Assembly: GCA_029237775.1 (NCBI GenBank)
Contig: JAQZBR010000002.1
Location: forward strand, 558,001-622,000
Origin: Bacteroidota bacterium
GTDB lineage: Bacteria > Bacteroidota > Bacteroidia > 2-12-FULL-35-15
Reading direction: 5' to 3'
Length of the DNA: 64,000 nt
This document shows, in pieces, positions 29,880 to 40,425 of this stretch. A model generated the notes under the pieces. It made no database searches, was not told the origin of the DNA, and saw only the letters and a program-made list of their open reading frames with translations. The first letter of the stretch is position 1. Each line of letters begins with the position of its first letter. The translations under genes were made by a program, and so were the position numbers.

Positions 29880-31688
29880 ATGAAAAGGATAATTCACATA
29901 TTATTTTTCATCTCAGTTCTGGGGAATTTTTCGCTTGCGCAGAAGTTAACTACGGCAGTGAGCAAGAACAGGGTTGCTGTTGGCGAAGCGTTTCAGATTC
30001 AGTTCTCGTTGAGCGGATCATCCGGTTCAGGTATAAAACTGCCTAACATGAATGATTTTGAGGTGTACCAGGGGCCTTATCAATCTTCCAGCACTTCTAT
30101 TGTCAACGGTAACATAAGTCAATCGACTTCGCTGACCTATGTTATAGCGGCCAAAAGGGAAGGTAAATTTACGATAGCTCCTGCAAGCGCAACTATTAAC
30201 GGCAGTACAGTTCAGTCAAATCCTGTTACCATCGAGGTTGTAAAAGGCAACCCTAATTCAGGATCACAGGGAAGTGCAAATCAGGGATCTCAAAATGTCT
30301 CTCCTCCCTCAGCGAACAGCAATGACAATATTCTCATCAAAGCAACGGTAGATAAAACAAAAGCGTTCATTGGTGAACAGGTGGCGGTGAGCTTTAAAAT
30401 ATATTTCAGGGTGGATATCCTGCAGCTTAGTGTTGCTTCCATGCCTGCTTTCGATGGATTCTTCCTTCAGGATGCCAAAGAAAATTCAGCTCAGACTAGT
30501 GAAACTGTTGATGGTGTAACATATGCGGTAACGGAAGTTAAACGCACATTCGCTATTCCACAGAGAACAGGAAAACTGACGATCGATCCATTTGAGATCG
30601 AATGCATGGTTCGTCAAAAATCAAATAGAAAGCCCCGGGATATCTTTGAACAGATGATGGGAACCGGGTATGAAAATGTTTCCGTTAAAACAAAGTCAAA
30701 GCCGGTTACAATTGAGGTTTTGCCTTTGCCGGAAAACAATAAGCCTGCAGATTATAATGGGGCTGTTGGAGATTTTACCTACAAGGTGGAATTGTCAAAA
30801 GATAAAGTAAAGGCAAACGATGCAGTAAATCTAATCATCACCGTTTCGGGAAAAGGAAACCTAAAACTTGTAGATCCTCCTAAAATCGAATTCCCTGAAG
30901 ACTTTGAGACGTACGATCCAAAAACAAAAGAAAATATTTCGGTTGGAGCAGGTGGCGTAAACGGCAGTAAAACATTTGATTATTTAATGATCCCGCGTCA
31001 TGAAGGCGATTATAAAATCGAACACCTCAACTTTACCTTTTTTAATCCGACTAAAAATGAATACGTGACTATTCCTTCGCCTGAATTAATGATTCATGTT
31101 GACAAAGGCGATGGTATCGCGAATGGAGCCAGTGTATTTACACCTAACAATAAAGAAGAGCCAAGGATCCTTGGAAAGGATATCAGGTACATTAAAACCG
31201 GTGATCCTGATTTGCAGAATAAGAATGACCTTTTCTTCGGTTCTGCTCTATTCTGGCTTTGCACAACATTGCCGATTCTTGCTTTTATCTTATTCGTGTT
31301 TTACAGAAGAAAAAATCAGGAGCTAAATAAAGATGCGGTTGCAGTTAAAAGTCGCAAGGCAACCAAGATGGCAAAAAAACGCTTATCGAGTGCTGAACAG
31401 CATCAGCGTTCAAATAATAAAGAGCTTTTTTATCAGGAAATTTCACACGCTTTGTACGGTTACCTGAGCGACAAATTTAACATCGCGGGCGCTGATCTGA
31501 GCAGGGAAAATATTATTAATGCTTTAAAAAACAGGTCTGTACAGGAAAGTACGATCATGCAACTGACAGGCACCCTGGATACTTGTGAATATGCGCGTTA
31601 TGCACCGAGTGCAGTTTCTGGCGACTTGGGAAGCATCTATAATAATACAGTTGCACTAATCACCAAGATTGAAAATGAGACTAAATAG
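29880..31688 (+). CDS. batD: BatD oxygen-tolerance family protein
   Basis: AVGEAFQIQFSLSGSSGSGIKLP; C-terminal TM; synteny. Confidence 0.9.
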   Translation: MKRIIHILFFISVLGNFSLAQKLTTAVSKNRVAVGEAFQIQFSLSGSSGSGIKLPNMNDFEVYQGPYQSSSTSIVNGNISQSTSLTYVIAAKREGKFTIAPASATINGSTVQSNPVTIEVVKGNPNSGSQGSANQGSQNVSPPSANSNDNILIKATVDKTKAFIGEQVAVSFKIYFRVDILQLSVASMPAFDGFFLQDAKENSAQTSETVDGVTYAVTEVKRTFAIPQRTGKLTIDPFEIECMVRQKSNRKPRDIFEQMMGTGYENVSVKTKSKPVTIEVLPLPENNKPADYNGAVGDFTYKVELSKDKVKANDAVNLIITVSGKGNLKLVDPPKIEFPEDFETYDPKTKENISVGAGGVNGSKTFDYLMIPRHEGDYKIEHLNFTFFNPTKNEYVTIPSPELMIHVDKGDGIANGASVFTPNNKEEPRILGKDIRYIKTGDPDLQNKNDLFFGSALFWLCTTLPILAFILFVFYRRKNQELNKDAVAVKSRKATKMAKKRLSSAEQHQRSNNKELFYQEISHALYGYLSDKFNIAGADLSRENIINALKNRSVQESTIMQLTGTLDTCEYARYAPSAVSGDLGSIYNNTVALITKIENETK

Positions 31689-32439
31689 ATTATTCTTTTT
31701 TTTATTGATGTTCAACTCTGTGGTTATGCTGGCGGATAAAACTGACCTGCGTTCCACTTTCGATTCGGCTAATGCAGCGTATTCAAAAGCAGATTATAAA
31801 AAGGCGATAGCACTTTACGAAGAGATTTTAGCATACGACAAAGAATCTTCATCGCTGTATTTTAATTTAGGAAATGCTTATATGAAATCAAATGAGATCG
31901 GCAAAGCAATTCTTAATTATGAACGAGCCAAAAAGCTGACGCCTCAGGACGAGGATATTAATAATAACCTCACACTTGCTAATCAAAAAACAGAAGATAA
32001 GATAGAAGCGGCACCTAAGCTCTTTTTCGCTCAGTGGGAAAACGGAGTTACTGATATAGTAAGTGAAAAAGGCTGGAGTATAGTATTCATTGCCTGCATT
32101 GCTTTGGGCTTTCTGTTGATCACGATCTATGTTATTTCCCGACATAAATCATTTCGGCAGTTTGGCTTTTTCATGGGTATCACTCTACTAATAATTTCCA
32201 TTCCTGTTTTTTTTATGGCCGCGAGCAAATACGAGAATACGCTTAATAGTAATACTGCCGTGATCTTAAGTCCTTCAGTCACAGTTACAGGAGCTCCTGA
32301 TGAAAAAGGAACTAAACTTTTTATTCTTCATGAGGGAACAAAGGTGATAGTTACTAAGACTGATGATGACTGGTCAGAAATTCGTATTGTCAATGGGAAT
32401 GTGGGCTGGGTTAAAACCTCGGTTTTGGAGAAGATCTGA
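31669..32439 (+). CDS. batE: TPR/SH3-domain protein, BatE-like
   Basis: TPR, two TMs, C-terminal SH3-like (GTKVIVTKTDDDWSEIRIVNGNVGWV). Confidence 0.85.
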   Translation: MKMRLNRLFFFLLMFNSVVMLADKTDLRSTFDSANAAYSKADYKKAIALYEEILAYDKESSSLYFNLGNAYMKSNEIGKAILNYERAKKLTPQDEDINNNLTLANQKTEDKIEAAPKLFFAQWENGVTDIVSEKGWSIVFIACIALGFLLITIYVISRHKSFRQFGFFMGITLLIISIPVFFMAASKYENTLNSNTAVILSPSVTVTGAPDEKGTKLFILHEGTKVIVTKTDDDWSEIRIVNGNVGWVKTSVLEKI

Positions 32440-32592
32440 AAAAATAAATCCTTCGTTCTCAGCGAATTATTAAAATTTTGTTAGTATTCCCTGTCGGTAC
32501 GCAACCTTTTTATGCTTATATTTGTCTTAATAACAGAACATTGCGAGCCATACTCCTCCCGGAATTGATGCCGCACCAAAAATTTACTCATT

Positions 32593-32730
32593 TTGAAAAA
32601 GACAATACTCTTCCTTATCGCAGTAATATTCTATTGCATTGCTGTTGTAGCTAAACCCGGCAAAAAGAATCAACAGGCTTTAAAATCTGTTGATGTGTGC
32701 GCTTCCAATACCTATCAGACATTAAGATAA
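32593..32730 (+). CDS. Possible 45-aa TTG-start secreted peptide or 5' gene remnant
   Basis: LKKTILFLIAVIFYCIAVVAKPGKKNQQALKSVDVCASNTYQTLR*; TATATTTG box at 32517. Confidence 0.3.
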   Translation: MKKTILFLIAVIFYCIAVVAKPGKKNQQALKSVDVCASNTYQTLR

Positions 32731-32859
32731 TTGGTTATTCTATCTTTGATTGTCGTCATTCTGTCAAAATTTATCTGAATTAGTCTAATTATTACCTTCG
32801 CTGCCTTTAATCCGTAAGAAAATGCAACTTTTGGGTTGATATTTGCGTCTTATATTTAA

Positions 32860-33276
32860 ATGTATGTACACATGAAATCCATTTTCAAAATCGGAGTTTT
32901 CTTATTACTCGCTTTTTCTGTAAAGCAAAACTTTTCTCAGACTTCTTCAATACCCTATTATGATCGTTTAAACTTTGAGGGATCTTTCTTTGTTATAGCT
33001 GAGAGTGACGAAAGGAGCAACTTTTATGCAATTAATCTTTCGCTGTTTGATTCTGACTTAGAGAAAAAATATTTTGAGGCTTTAACTTATAAAGAAAATC
33101 GTTTGATCAGAATTGATGCCGCTAACAATTCCATTTCATGGTACCGTGTTAAAAAGAGTAATTCCACTTCCGAGATCGATGATCTGTTTCACACTTTACA
33201 AGCGAAAACTAAAAGTGATATTACGGCAATGAGTGTAGAGGACAAAAAAGCCTGGCTGGGCAGCAACAGCAAATAA
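32860..33276 (+). CDS. Hypothetical secreted protein
   Basis: Signal peptide (IGVFLLLAFSVKQNFSQ). Confidence 0.6.
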   Translation: MYVHMKSIFKIGVFLLLAFSVKQNFSQTSSIPYYDRLNFEGSFFVIAESDERSNFYAINLSLFDSDLEKKYFEALTYKENRLIRIDAANNSISWYRVKKSNSTSEIDDLFHTLQAKTKSDITAMSVEDKKAWLGSNSK

Positions 33277-33287
33277 ATCTACTATAA

Positions 33288-36200
33288 ATGAAACAACATA
33301 AACTTCTCATACTCTTCCTACTTATATGCATTCCCTTCACAGATTGGGCTCAAAGCTCTAACTGTAGCGGTGCTTCAGCATTCTGTTCAGGAACACCGAT
33401 AACTTACCCTGCGTCAGTAGGGGCTGGATCTGCCCAAGCGGGACCGAATTACGGTTGTCTTTTTAGCCAACCCAATCCGGCATGGTTCTACATGCAGATC
33501 GGAACACCCGGAAATCTTTCCATTACTATAACTGCGAGTCCGGCAAGGGATATTGATTTTATTTTATATGGTCCTTTTACCTCTGCAACTGCCCCTTGCG
33601 GTTCACAGCTTACTGCTGCAAACACAGAAGATTGCAGTTACGCAGGTGGTACAGCCCCTGAAATTGCTGATATTACAGGAGGTATGACGGGTGAGTATTA
33701 TTTGCTTCTTTTAACAAACTACTCCAACCAGCCTACGAATATTACATTTAGCCAGACAGGCGGCACCGGTTCAACCAATTGCGGGGTATTATGTGATATT
33801 ACAGGTTTAACCGCTACTCCAACGGCATGCGTTCCGGCAACAAATACATATTCCGTTTCCGGACAAATAGTGTTCAATGCCCAGCCTACAACAGGTACAT
33901 TAACAGTTACCGGAAGCTGTGGTGGAAGTCAAACGTTTAATGCACCTTTCACCAGCCCTTTAAATTATAATCTCACGGGAATCACTTCAAACGGAGCAGC
34001 ATGTAATGTCACCGCAACTTTTTCGGCTACTCCATCATGTACAATGACCACTCCTTATACAGCTCCTGCTAATTGTACACCATGTAATGTAACGGCAGGA
34101 AGCAACACTCCGGTGTGTTCCGGAAACTCTTTAAATCTGACTGCAGGGGCAGTCACCGGAGCTACCTCTTATAGCTGGAGCGGACCGAATGGTTTCACCT
34201 CCGCAGTTCAGAATCCTGTAATTAACGGAGCGACTGCAGTTGCAGGCGGGACATACACTGTAACAGTTACCACCCCAAGCGCTACATGTACAGGCACAAC
34301 AACAGCAACCGTAAATCAAACACCTGCTATCCCGAGTGTAAGCAGCAATTCTCCGGTCTGTTCAGGCAACACACTTAACCTGACCACACCAGCGATTGCC
34401 GGTGCAACATATAGCTGGTCGGGGCCGGGAGGATTCACCTCAGCATTGCAAAATCCTTCTATCTCACCTGTTACCAATGCGGCATCAGGTGCATACTCAG
34501 TGACAGTCACTTCAAATGGATGTACAAGTCCAGCCGGCACCGCATCTGTACTTATTAACAATACACCCGCTGCACCGGTACCTTCAATTAACGGAAGTGC
34601 AAATCCTGCGCCCGTTTGTGCCGGAGCAACACTCACACTAACCGCGAATAATATAGCCGGTCCACCAACATATAACTGGTCAGGGCCGAACGGATATACT
34701 GCTTCGGTTCGCAATCCACCGCCCATACTAAATTCCACTCCTGCAATGAGCGGAACATACACATTAACTGTTACCACGGCACAGGGATGTGTGAGCTTAC
34801 CTGCTACTGTTTCAATAATTGTGAATCCGGTTCCGGTTGCTCCTACGGCTAACGGGACGATTATCTGTTCCGGTGGAACTGCAACATTAACAGCCACTGC
34901 TCCCGGAGGTACTTATGATTGGTATTCAGCAGCAACCGGGGGAACATTATTAGGCAGCGGGGCCACCTTCACAACACCTTCACTCACTGCAACAACAACT
35001 TATTATGTTCAGAGCACGAGTAACGGATGCACAGGACCAAGAACTGCAGTAACTGTAACCGTATCCCCTAGTTTCTCTGTTACCACCACTGCGGATGACA
35101 GCATCTGTGCAGGAACCTCAACAACACTCGGGGTAATTAGTCCGGTCGGAACTTACACTTACACGTGGAATGCTCCGGGGAATCCAGCGTTTTCAACCAA
35201 TGCTTCTCCATCAGTAACTCCCGCTTCTACTACAACATATACCGTGACGGTAGCTGATGCTAATGGATGCAGTGGTTCTGATGTAGTAACGATAACCGTT
35301 GGAACACCGTTAACTTTAAATGCAGCCGGTCTGCCTGCTTCCTGCTTCGGATCATGCGATGGCAGTGCGGGGGTGATGGTGGCTGGAAGTTTTCCTCCTT
35401 ATACTTACAGCTGGACAAACGGATCGACCACGCAATTGATCACAGGGCTTTGTGCCGGCACGGATTCAGTTATCGTTACCGACCTTATTGGCTGCAGCTC
35501 TGGTGACAGCGTAATGATACAGGAGCCGACACAATTAACTTTGACCACTTCTTCAGTTAATGCAACCTGTAATCAGGCTGACGGCTCTGCAAGCGTTATC
35601 GCTTCTGGTGGTGTTTCGCCTTATACATATCAATGGCTGCCGGGAAATTTCTCAGGGGCGACAGCTAACAATATTACTCCCGGATCTTACACAATTACAG
35701 TCAGCGATTCTCACAATTGCCAGTCAAGCGCCAGTGTGACTGTAAATAACACACCCGGAGTTGTTGCTATGGTTTCGGGCTTTACTAACGCCACCTGCAA
35801 TGGCCTGTGTGACGGGACAGCTTCAGTTACTGCTACCGGAGGAAGTACTCCGTATGTTTATTCATGGAGTAACGGACAAACATCAGCAAATACGGTGGCT
35901 CTTTGTGCCGGAACATATACATGTATAGTCTCCGATGCAACAGGCTGTACAAGTACAGTTACTGTTACCATTACTCAGCCTTCCGCGGTTTTTGTTGAGC
36001 CTTTTCCTCCCGGACCAACTATCTGTATCGGGCAGAGTGCTACCTTAAGCGCTTCGGCAATTGGTGGATCGCCCGGTTATACTTTTACATGGGATAATCA
36101 AACATATACCGGGAATCCATATATCGTTTCACCGACAACCCCGGGAATCCATACATACACGGTTATCGCATCTGACGCGAACGGCTGCACATCACCAAAC

Positions 36201-37253
36201 ACACAAACTGTTCAGGTAACTGTAAGGCCTGCCCTGAATGTGGTTGCAAGTAACGATGAAAACATCTGTCAGGGTACGAGTGCACTTCTTTCGGCTGTAG
36301 GCTCAGGTGGAGATCTTTCTTATACTTATACATGGACACCGGGCGGAACTGCTTCCACTACATCAAATTTCAGCGTGAGCCCTTCGGTAACCACTACTTA
36401 TACCATTACTTTGACAGATAACTGCACGAGCACTCCTGCAACAGATGTTGTTACGATTACAGTTAAGCCATTACCGGTTGTGAACTTTGCGCCTTCAACC
36501 ACTTCGGGATGTGCCCCACTGTGTGTTAACTTTATGGATCAGAGCATTGGCAATGTTACGGGCTGGAACTGGACGATTGACGGGATAACTTACAATACTC
36601 AAAATCCAACACATTGTTTCACAAGTGCAGGTTCGTATTCTGTAACTTTATCGGATACTGCAGGCGGATGTGAAAGCTCATTGACAATTCCCGATATGAT
36701 CACAGTCAGCTCGATGCCTGAACCTGAATTCACTTACGATCCGCAACCGGCCTCTATTAATTATCCGGAAATACATTTTACCGATCAGTCAACCTATGTA
36801 TCATCCTGGTCATGGAACTTTGGAGATAGTCTTAATGTCAGTGAAAATACAAGCAACGCATCGAGCCCTGATCATACTTATTCAGACGTAGGCCAGTACT
36901 GTGTAAAGCTAATCGTTTATAACACTCCTGCCTGTGTAGACTCGGTAACACATTGTTTGATTATCGAACCCGACTATACATTGTATATCCCTAATGCTTT
37001 CACGCCCAATGGCAGCGGCTTGAATGACGAGTTCTATGTGAAAGGAGAAAACATTCAGTTATTCGACATGCAGATCTACGACAGATGGGGAACACTCCTC
37101 TTCCATACCTCTGATATAAAAGAACATTGGAACGGAAGCTATAAGAATGGAACTGAAGTCGCCCCTGTCGGAGTTTATGTTTACGTTATAAATATCAAAG
37201 ACAAAGTCGGTGAAAAGCATCAATATATCGGGCACGTCACCATTGTGAAATAA
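33288..37253 (+). CDS. Large T9SS-secreted adhesin-like protein with Ig-like/SprB-type repeats and CHU_C (type B) sorting domain
   Basis: Repeated SGPNGFTSA / YTVTVTDANGC units, PKD-like region, C-terminal IPNAFTPNGSGLNDEF..IYDRWGTLLF. Confidence 0.9.
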   Translation: MKQHKLLILFLLICIPFTDWAQSSNCSGASAFCSGTPITYPASVGAGSAQAGPNYGCLFSQPNPAWFYMQIGTPGNLSITITASPARDIDFILYGPFTSATAPCGSQLTAANTEDCSYAGGTAPEIADITGGMTGEYYLLLLTNYSNQPTNITFSQTGGTGSTNCGVLCDITGLTATPTACVPATNTYSVSGQIVFNAQPTTGTLTVTGSCGGSQTFNAPFTSPLNYNLTGITSNGAACNVTATFSATPSCTMTTPYTAPANCTPCNVTAGSNTPVCSGNSLNLTAGAVTGATSYSWSGPNGFTSAVQNPVINGATAVAGGTYTVTVTTPSATCTGTTTATVNQTPAIPSVSSNSPVCSGNTLNLTTPAIAGATYSWSGPGGFTSALQNPSISPVTNAASGAYSVTVTSNGCTSPAGTASVLINNTPAAPVPSINGSANPAPVCAGATLTLTANNIAGPPTYNWSGPNGYTASVRNPPPILNSTPAMSGTYTLTVTTAQGCVSLPATVSIIVNPVPVAPTANGTIICSGGTATLTATAPGGTYDWYSAATGGTLLGSGATFTTPSLTATTTYYVQSTSNGCTGPRTAVTVTVSPSFSVTTTADDSICAGTSTTLGVISPVGTYTYTWNAPGNPAFSTNASPSVTPASTTTYTVTVADANGCSGSDVVTITVGTPLTLNAAGLPASCFGSCDGSAGVMVAGSFPPYTYSWTNGSTTQLITGLCAGTDSVIVTDLIGCSSGDSVMIQEPTQLTLTTSSVNATCNQADGSASVIASGGVSPYTYQWLPGNFSGATANNITPGSYTITVSDSHNCQSSASVTVNNTPGVVAMVSGFTNATCNGLCDGTASVTATGGSTPYVYSWSNGQTSANTVALCAGTYTCIVSDATGCTSTVTVTITQPSAVFVEPFPPGPTICIGQSATLSASAIGGSPGYTFTWDNQTYTGNPYIVSPTTPGIHTYTVIASDANGCTSPNTQTVQVTVRPALNVVASNDENICQGTSALLSAVGSGGDLSYTYTWTPGGTASTTSNFSVSPSVTTTYTITLTDNCTSTPATDVVTITVKPLPVVNFAPSTTSGCAPLCVNFMDQSIGNVTGWNWTIDGITYNTQNPTHCFTSAGSYSVTLSDTAGGCESSLTIPDMITVSSMPEPEFTYDPQPASINYPEIHFTDQSTYVSSWSWNFGDSLNVSENTSNASSPDHTYSDVGQYCVKLIVYNTPACVDSVTHCLIIEPDYTLYIPNAFTPNGSGLNDEFYVKGENIQLFDMQIYDRWGTLLFHTSDIKEHWNGSYKNGTEVAPVGVYVYVINIKDKVGEKHQYIGHVTIVK

Positions 37254-37261
37254 AAGTTTAT

Positions 37262-37294
37262 AAAAAACCTCAAAGAATACTTTGAGGTTTTTTT
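37262..37294 (+). terminator. Rho-independent terminator
   Basis: AAAAAACCTCAAAG-aata-CTTTGAGGTTTTTTT. Confidence 0.85.
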
Positions 37295-37301
37295 ATAATA
37301 T

Positions 37302-37805
37302 TTGCAAATGCAGCGGATTGCCCTTCTTTCGGATACACATAATTATCTGGATCCTAAGATCTTTAAATATTTTGAACCTTGTGACCAGATCTGGCATGCC
37401 GGAGACATCGGAACAATTGCAATCGCTGATGAGCTGGCGAAAATAAAGCCTCTTGTTGCCGTATATGGTAATATTGATGGCACTGATGTGAGAAAGGTTC
37501 ATCCCCTCAACCAGCGCTTTATGTGTGAAAAGGTGGATGTTTTTATGACACATATCGGTGGTTACCCCAACCGTTATTCAATGGAAGCCCATCAGGAAAT
37601 AAAGCGAAAATCACCAAACCTGTTTATTTGCGGGCATTCGCATATATTGAAAGTAATGTTTGACCAAACGTACAAGCTTTTACATATTAACCCCGGAGCA
37701 GCCGGCATTCATGGGTTTCATAAGGTGAAAACTATGGTAAGATTTGTTATTGAAGAAGAAAAGATCAGGGACCTTGAGGTTATAGAGCTTGGGCAGCGGG
37801 CATAA
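37302..37805 (+). CDS. Metallophosphoesterase, YfcE/MJ0936 family
   Basis: SDTHN, HAGDIG, YGNIDG, CGHSH, NPGAAG motifs. Confidence 0.93.
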   Translation: MQMQRIALLSDTHNYLDPKIFKYFEPCDQIWHAGDIGTIAIADELAKIKPLVAVYGNIDGTDVRKVHPLNQRFMCEKVDVFMTHIGGYPNRYSMEAHQEIKRKSPNLFICGHSHILKVMFDQTYKLLHINPGAAGIHGFHKVKTMVRFVIEEEKIRDLEVIELGQRA

Positions 37806-37920
37806 TTTTTGTCAAAATTAATTTGGTTGTATGTAAAAAAAACTTTGTATTATTGCAGAAGCGATTCCACTGCTGTATTTTCTATACGGCAAATCACAAT
37901 CAGATTATTTTACTGAAGAA

Positions 37921-38007
37921 GAAAAATTAAAAATTCAAAAACCTCTTTATTACCTCCTATCCTATTAAAATCAATCCCAAATTGATCTATTAACCAAATA
38001 AAAAAAT
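37921..38007 (+). promoter_or_regulatory. C-rich, G-poor rho leader (rut-like)
   Basis: By eye 17 C and 2 G in 87 nt immediately before rho ATG. Confidence 0.4.
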
Positions 38008-39690
38008 ATGTACGACATTATTGAATTGAACAACAAGCTTGTTGGTGAGCTGAAAGAAATTGCAAAAAAACTTGATATTCCTAAATACGAAGCCCTGAAA
38101 AAACAGGACCTTATTTATAAGATCCTTGATCATCAGGCAATAAATCCTGCTGCTGTCGCGGATCACAAGACTGAAGAAACACCTGTTCAAAAAACAGAGA
38201 CAAGGCATGATCATAAACATGACCACCCTGATCATAAACCCCACGAGCACCGTGTTCTTCGTCCACGTAAGCCAAGGCCGGAAAATGAAACTGAGCGTCC
38301 TAAAGTGAAGCAGGAAAATCACGGTATGTTCAATGATGACGACTTCAATGCGCATAACAAAGTAAGCAATACCGCTCCTGAGGAACCAAAAGAGGTCATC
38401 ACGCATGAGCCTCATCCGAATGAAAAGGTTCACGAACCTACTCCGGTTATGAGTGACGGAAATGACAGCTCTTCTCTTGAGCGCAAGGATCAGATGAACC
38501 GTCAGAATCACAACCAGCACAGAAATAATCCGAATCAGCGCAATCAACCGGTAAAGGAAGATCTTTATAATTTTGACGGAATAGTTGTCAGCGAGGGCGT
38601 TCTTGAAACAATGCCTGATGGTTACGGATTCCTTCGTTCTTCTGATTACAATTACCTGAATTCCCCTGATGATATCTATGTATCACAGTCGCAGATAAAA
38701 TTATTCGGTTTAAAAACGGGTGATACGGTTCGCGGAAGCATCCGTCCTCCAAAAGAAGGTGAAAAATATTTCCCTTTAATTAAAGTTGAAAAGATCAATG
38801 GCCGCGACCCGAGCTACGTTCGTGACCGTGTTCCTTTCGAATACCTGACTCCTCTTTTCCCATCAGAGAAATTCAAGCTTACGGGACATACACAATCTAA
38901 CCTGAGTGCCCGTATCTTTGATCTTGTTACTCCTATCGGAAAAGGCCAGCGTGCATTAATTGTTGCACAGCCAAAAACAGGTAAAACTGTTTTATTGAAA
39001 GATATCGCGAATGCAATTGCTGCTAACCATCCTGAAACATACCTGATCATTCTTCTTATCGATGAGCGTCCGGAAGAGGTTACAGATATGGCACGTAGCG
39101 TAAAAGCGGAGGTTATTGCTTCTACTTTTGATGAGCCTGCCGACAGACACGTGAAGATCGCGAACATCGTTCTGGAAAAAGCGAAACGTATGGTTGAGTG
39201 TGGACATGATGTTTGTATCCTCCTGGATTCAATAACGCGTTTAGCACGTGCATACAATACCGTTCAGCCTGCTTCAGGTAAGGTATTATCCGGAGGTGTT
39301 GATGCGAATGCATTACATAAGCCAAAACGTTTCTTCGGTTCTGCCCGTAAGATCGAGAATGGTGGATCACTTACTATCGTAGCGACAGCATTGACTGAAA
39401 CAGGTTCTAAGATGGATGAGGTTATTTTTGAAGAGTTCAAAGGAACAGGTAACTCTGAGATCCAGCTCGACAGAAAGATCGCGAACAAGCGTATTTACCC
39501 TGCTATTGATATTGTTGCTTCCAGCACGAGAAGAGATGATCTGTTGGTGGATAAAGAAACACAGCAGCGTATGTGGATCCTTCGTAAGCATTTATCGGAT
39601 ATGAATCCGGTAGAAGCGATGGACTTCCTGAAAGACAGGATCAAGAACACTCAGACCAACGAGGAGTTTTTGATGTCGATGAACGGATAG
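38008..39690 (+). CDS. rho: Transcription termination factor Rho with N-terminal low-complexity insertion
   Basis: [10 protein letters not shown] Walker [37 protein letters not shown]; His/Asp/Pro/Asn-rich insert. Confidence 0.96.
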   Translation: MYDIIELNNKLVGELKEIAKKLDIPKYEALKKQDLIYKILDHQAINPAAVADHKTEETPVQKTETRHDHKHDHPDHKPHEHRVLRPRKPRPENETERPKVKQENHGMFNDDDFNAHNKVSNTAPEEPKEVITHEPHPNEKVHEPTPVMSDGNDSSSLERKDQMNRQNHNQHRNNPNQRNQPVKEDLYNFDGIVVSEGVLETMPDGYGFLRSSDYNYLNSPDDIYVSQSQIKLFGLKTGDTVRGSIRPPKEGEKYFPLIKVEKINGRDPSYVRDRVPFEYLTPLFPSEKFKLTGHTQSNLSARIFDLVTPIGKGQRALIVAQPKTGKTVLLKDIANAIAANHPETYLIILLIDERPEEVTDMARSVKAEVIASTFDEPADRHVKIANIVLEKAKRMVECGHDVCILLDSITRLARAYNTVQPASGKVLSGGVDANALHKPKRFFGSARKIENGGSLTIVATALTETGSKMDEVIFEEFKGTGNSEIQLDRKIANKRIYPAIDIVASSTRRDDLLVDKETQQRMWILRKHLSDMNPVEAMDFLKDRIKNTQTNEEFLMSMNG

Positions 39691-39723
39691 ATAGTTAATT
39701 GGTCATTAGTTATTGGTTAATTG
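39691..39723. repeat. Family A repeat (GT orientation) after the rho stop
   Basis: tagttaattggtcattagttattggttaatt. Confidence 0.55.
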
Positions 39724-39729
39724 GGCAGA

Positions 39730-39783
39730 GTGTCAGTTCGAGTTGAGCGCTTTTCGCGCAAAGTATCGAGAACGAGGCGAAGC
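39730..39783. repeat. REP-like element TGTCAGTTCGAG...GTATCGAGAAC
   Basis: tgtcagttcgagttgagcgcttttcgcgcaaagtatcgagaacgagg. Confidence 0.55.
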
Positions 39784-39859
39784 AAAAGAAATTCATAATT
39801 TGATCATATTTACGATCTTAATTAATAACATAAAATCCGCGTACATTTTTCATCACAAT

Positions 39860-40369
39860 ATGAAATTATCAATAAGCATCACTGCCGGAGTTATTGCCGG
39901 AATCATTTTATCAGCTACATGGTATGCAATGGCTAAGTCCATGGGCTTTTATGAAGTGAAAGTATACGTTTACCGTAACTATCTGACCTTTCTTTTGATA
40001 CTTATAGGTGTTGTGAGTTGTATCCTTCTTACAAAAAGACAAAACAACGGATATCTCGAATTCAAAGAAGCCCTCAAAACAGGGATGCTCTTCAGCCTGG
40101 TTTTCGCAGTGATCATAGCATGCTTCAATTTTCTTTATTACTCGGTTATTACCCCTGATACAATTGATTACTTCCTAAGCGAAGCTAAAAATCAAATGAT
40201 CGCTGACAAGATAAAAGAAGCAGATTTCCCTAAATACCTCGATCGTGTACGGGCTAATTACGGTTCGTTCAGACTGATCCCTCCCGTATTGTTCTGGGGT
40301 CTTATACTCTCGCTTATCACGGGTGCATTGGCCAAGAAAAAGGAGCCATTTGTTTTCGGAGAGAATTGA
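39860..40369 (+). CDS. DUF4199-like membrane protein
   Basis: Four hydrophobic helices; start moved from 39713 to 39860 because the extension is repeat DNA. Confidence 0.7.
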   Translation: MKLSISITAGVIAGIILSATWYAMAKSMGFYEVKVYVYRNYLTFLLILIGVVSCILLTKRQNNGYLEFKEALKTGMLFSLVFAVIIACFNFLYYSVITPDTIDYFLSEAKNQMIADKIKEADFPKYLDRVRANYGSFRLIPPVLFWGLILSLITGALAKKKEPFVFGEN

Positions 40370-40391
40370 TCATTAAGCAATTTACTATGAG

Positions 40392-40425
40392 CACCCCTTC
40401 AGAAATGCTGGGGTGTTTGTTTTTA
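40392..40425 (+). terminator. Rho-independent terminator
   Basis: CACCCC..GGGGTG stem followed by tttgttttt. Confidence 0.6.

Noticed and set aside
29388-29897. 169-aa - strand ORF opposite batC
   Set aside because: Low-complexity antisense frame created by the KDQDKK repeat
24001-32439. MoxR/vWA/TPR cluster as a novel defence system
   Set aside because: Gene order moxR-DUF58-BatD-like-batA-B-C-D-E matches the known Bat aerotolerance operon
34316-34897. 193-aa - strand ORF opposite the Ig-like/SprB repeat protein
   Set aside because: Antisense of repetitive Ser/Thr/Gly coding sequence; the sense frame ends in a clear CHU_C domain
37990-38547. 185-aa - strand ORF opposite rho
   Set aside because: Antisense shadow of the low-complexity His/Asn-rich rho region; rho is unambiguous
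39713-39859. N-terminal extension of the DUF4199-like protein
   Set aside because: Translated repeat DNA; the membrane protein starts at 39860
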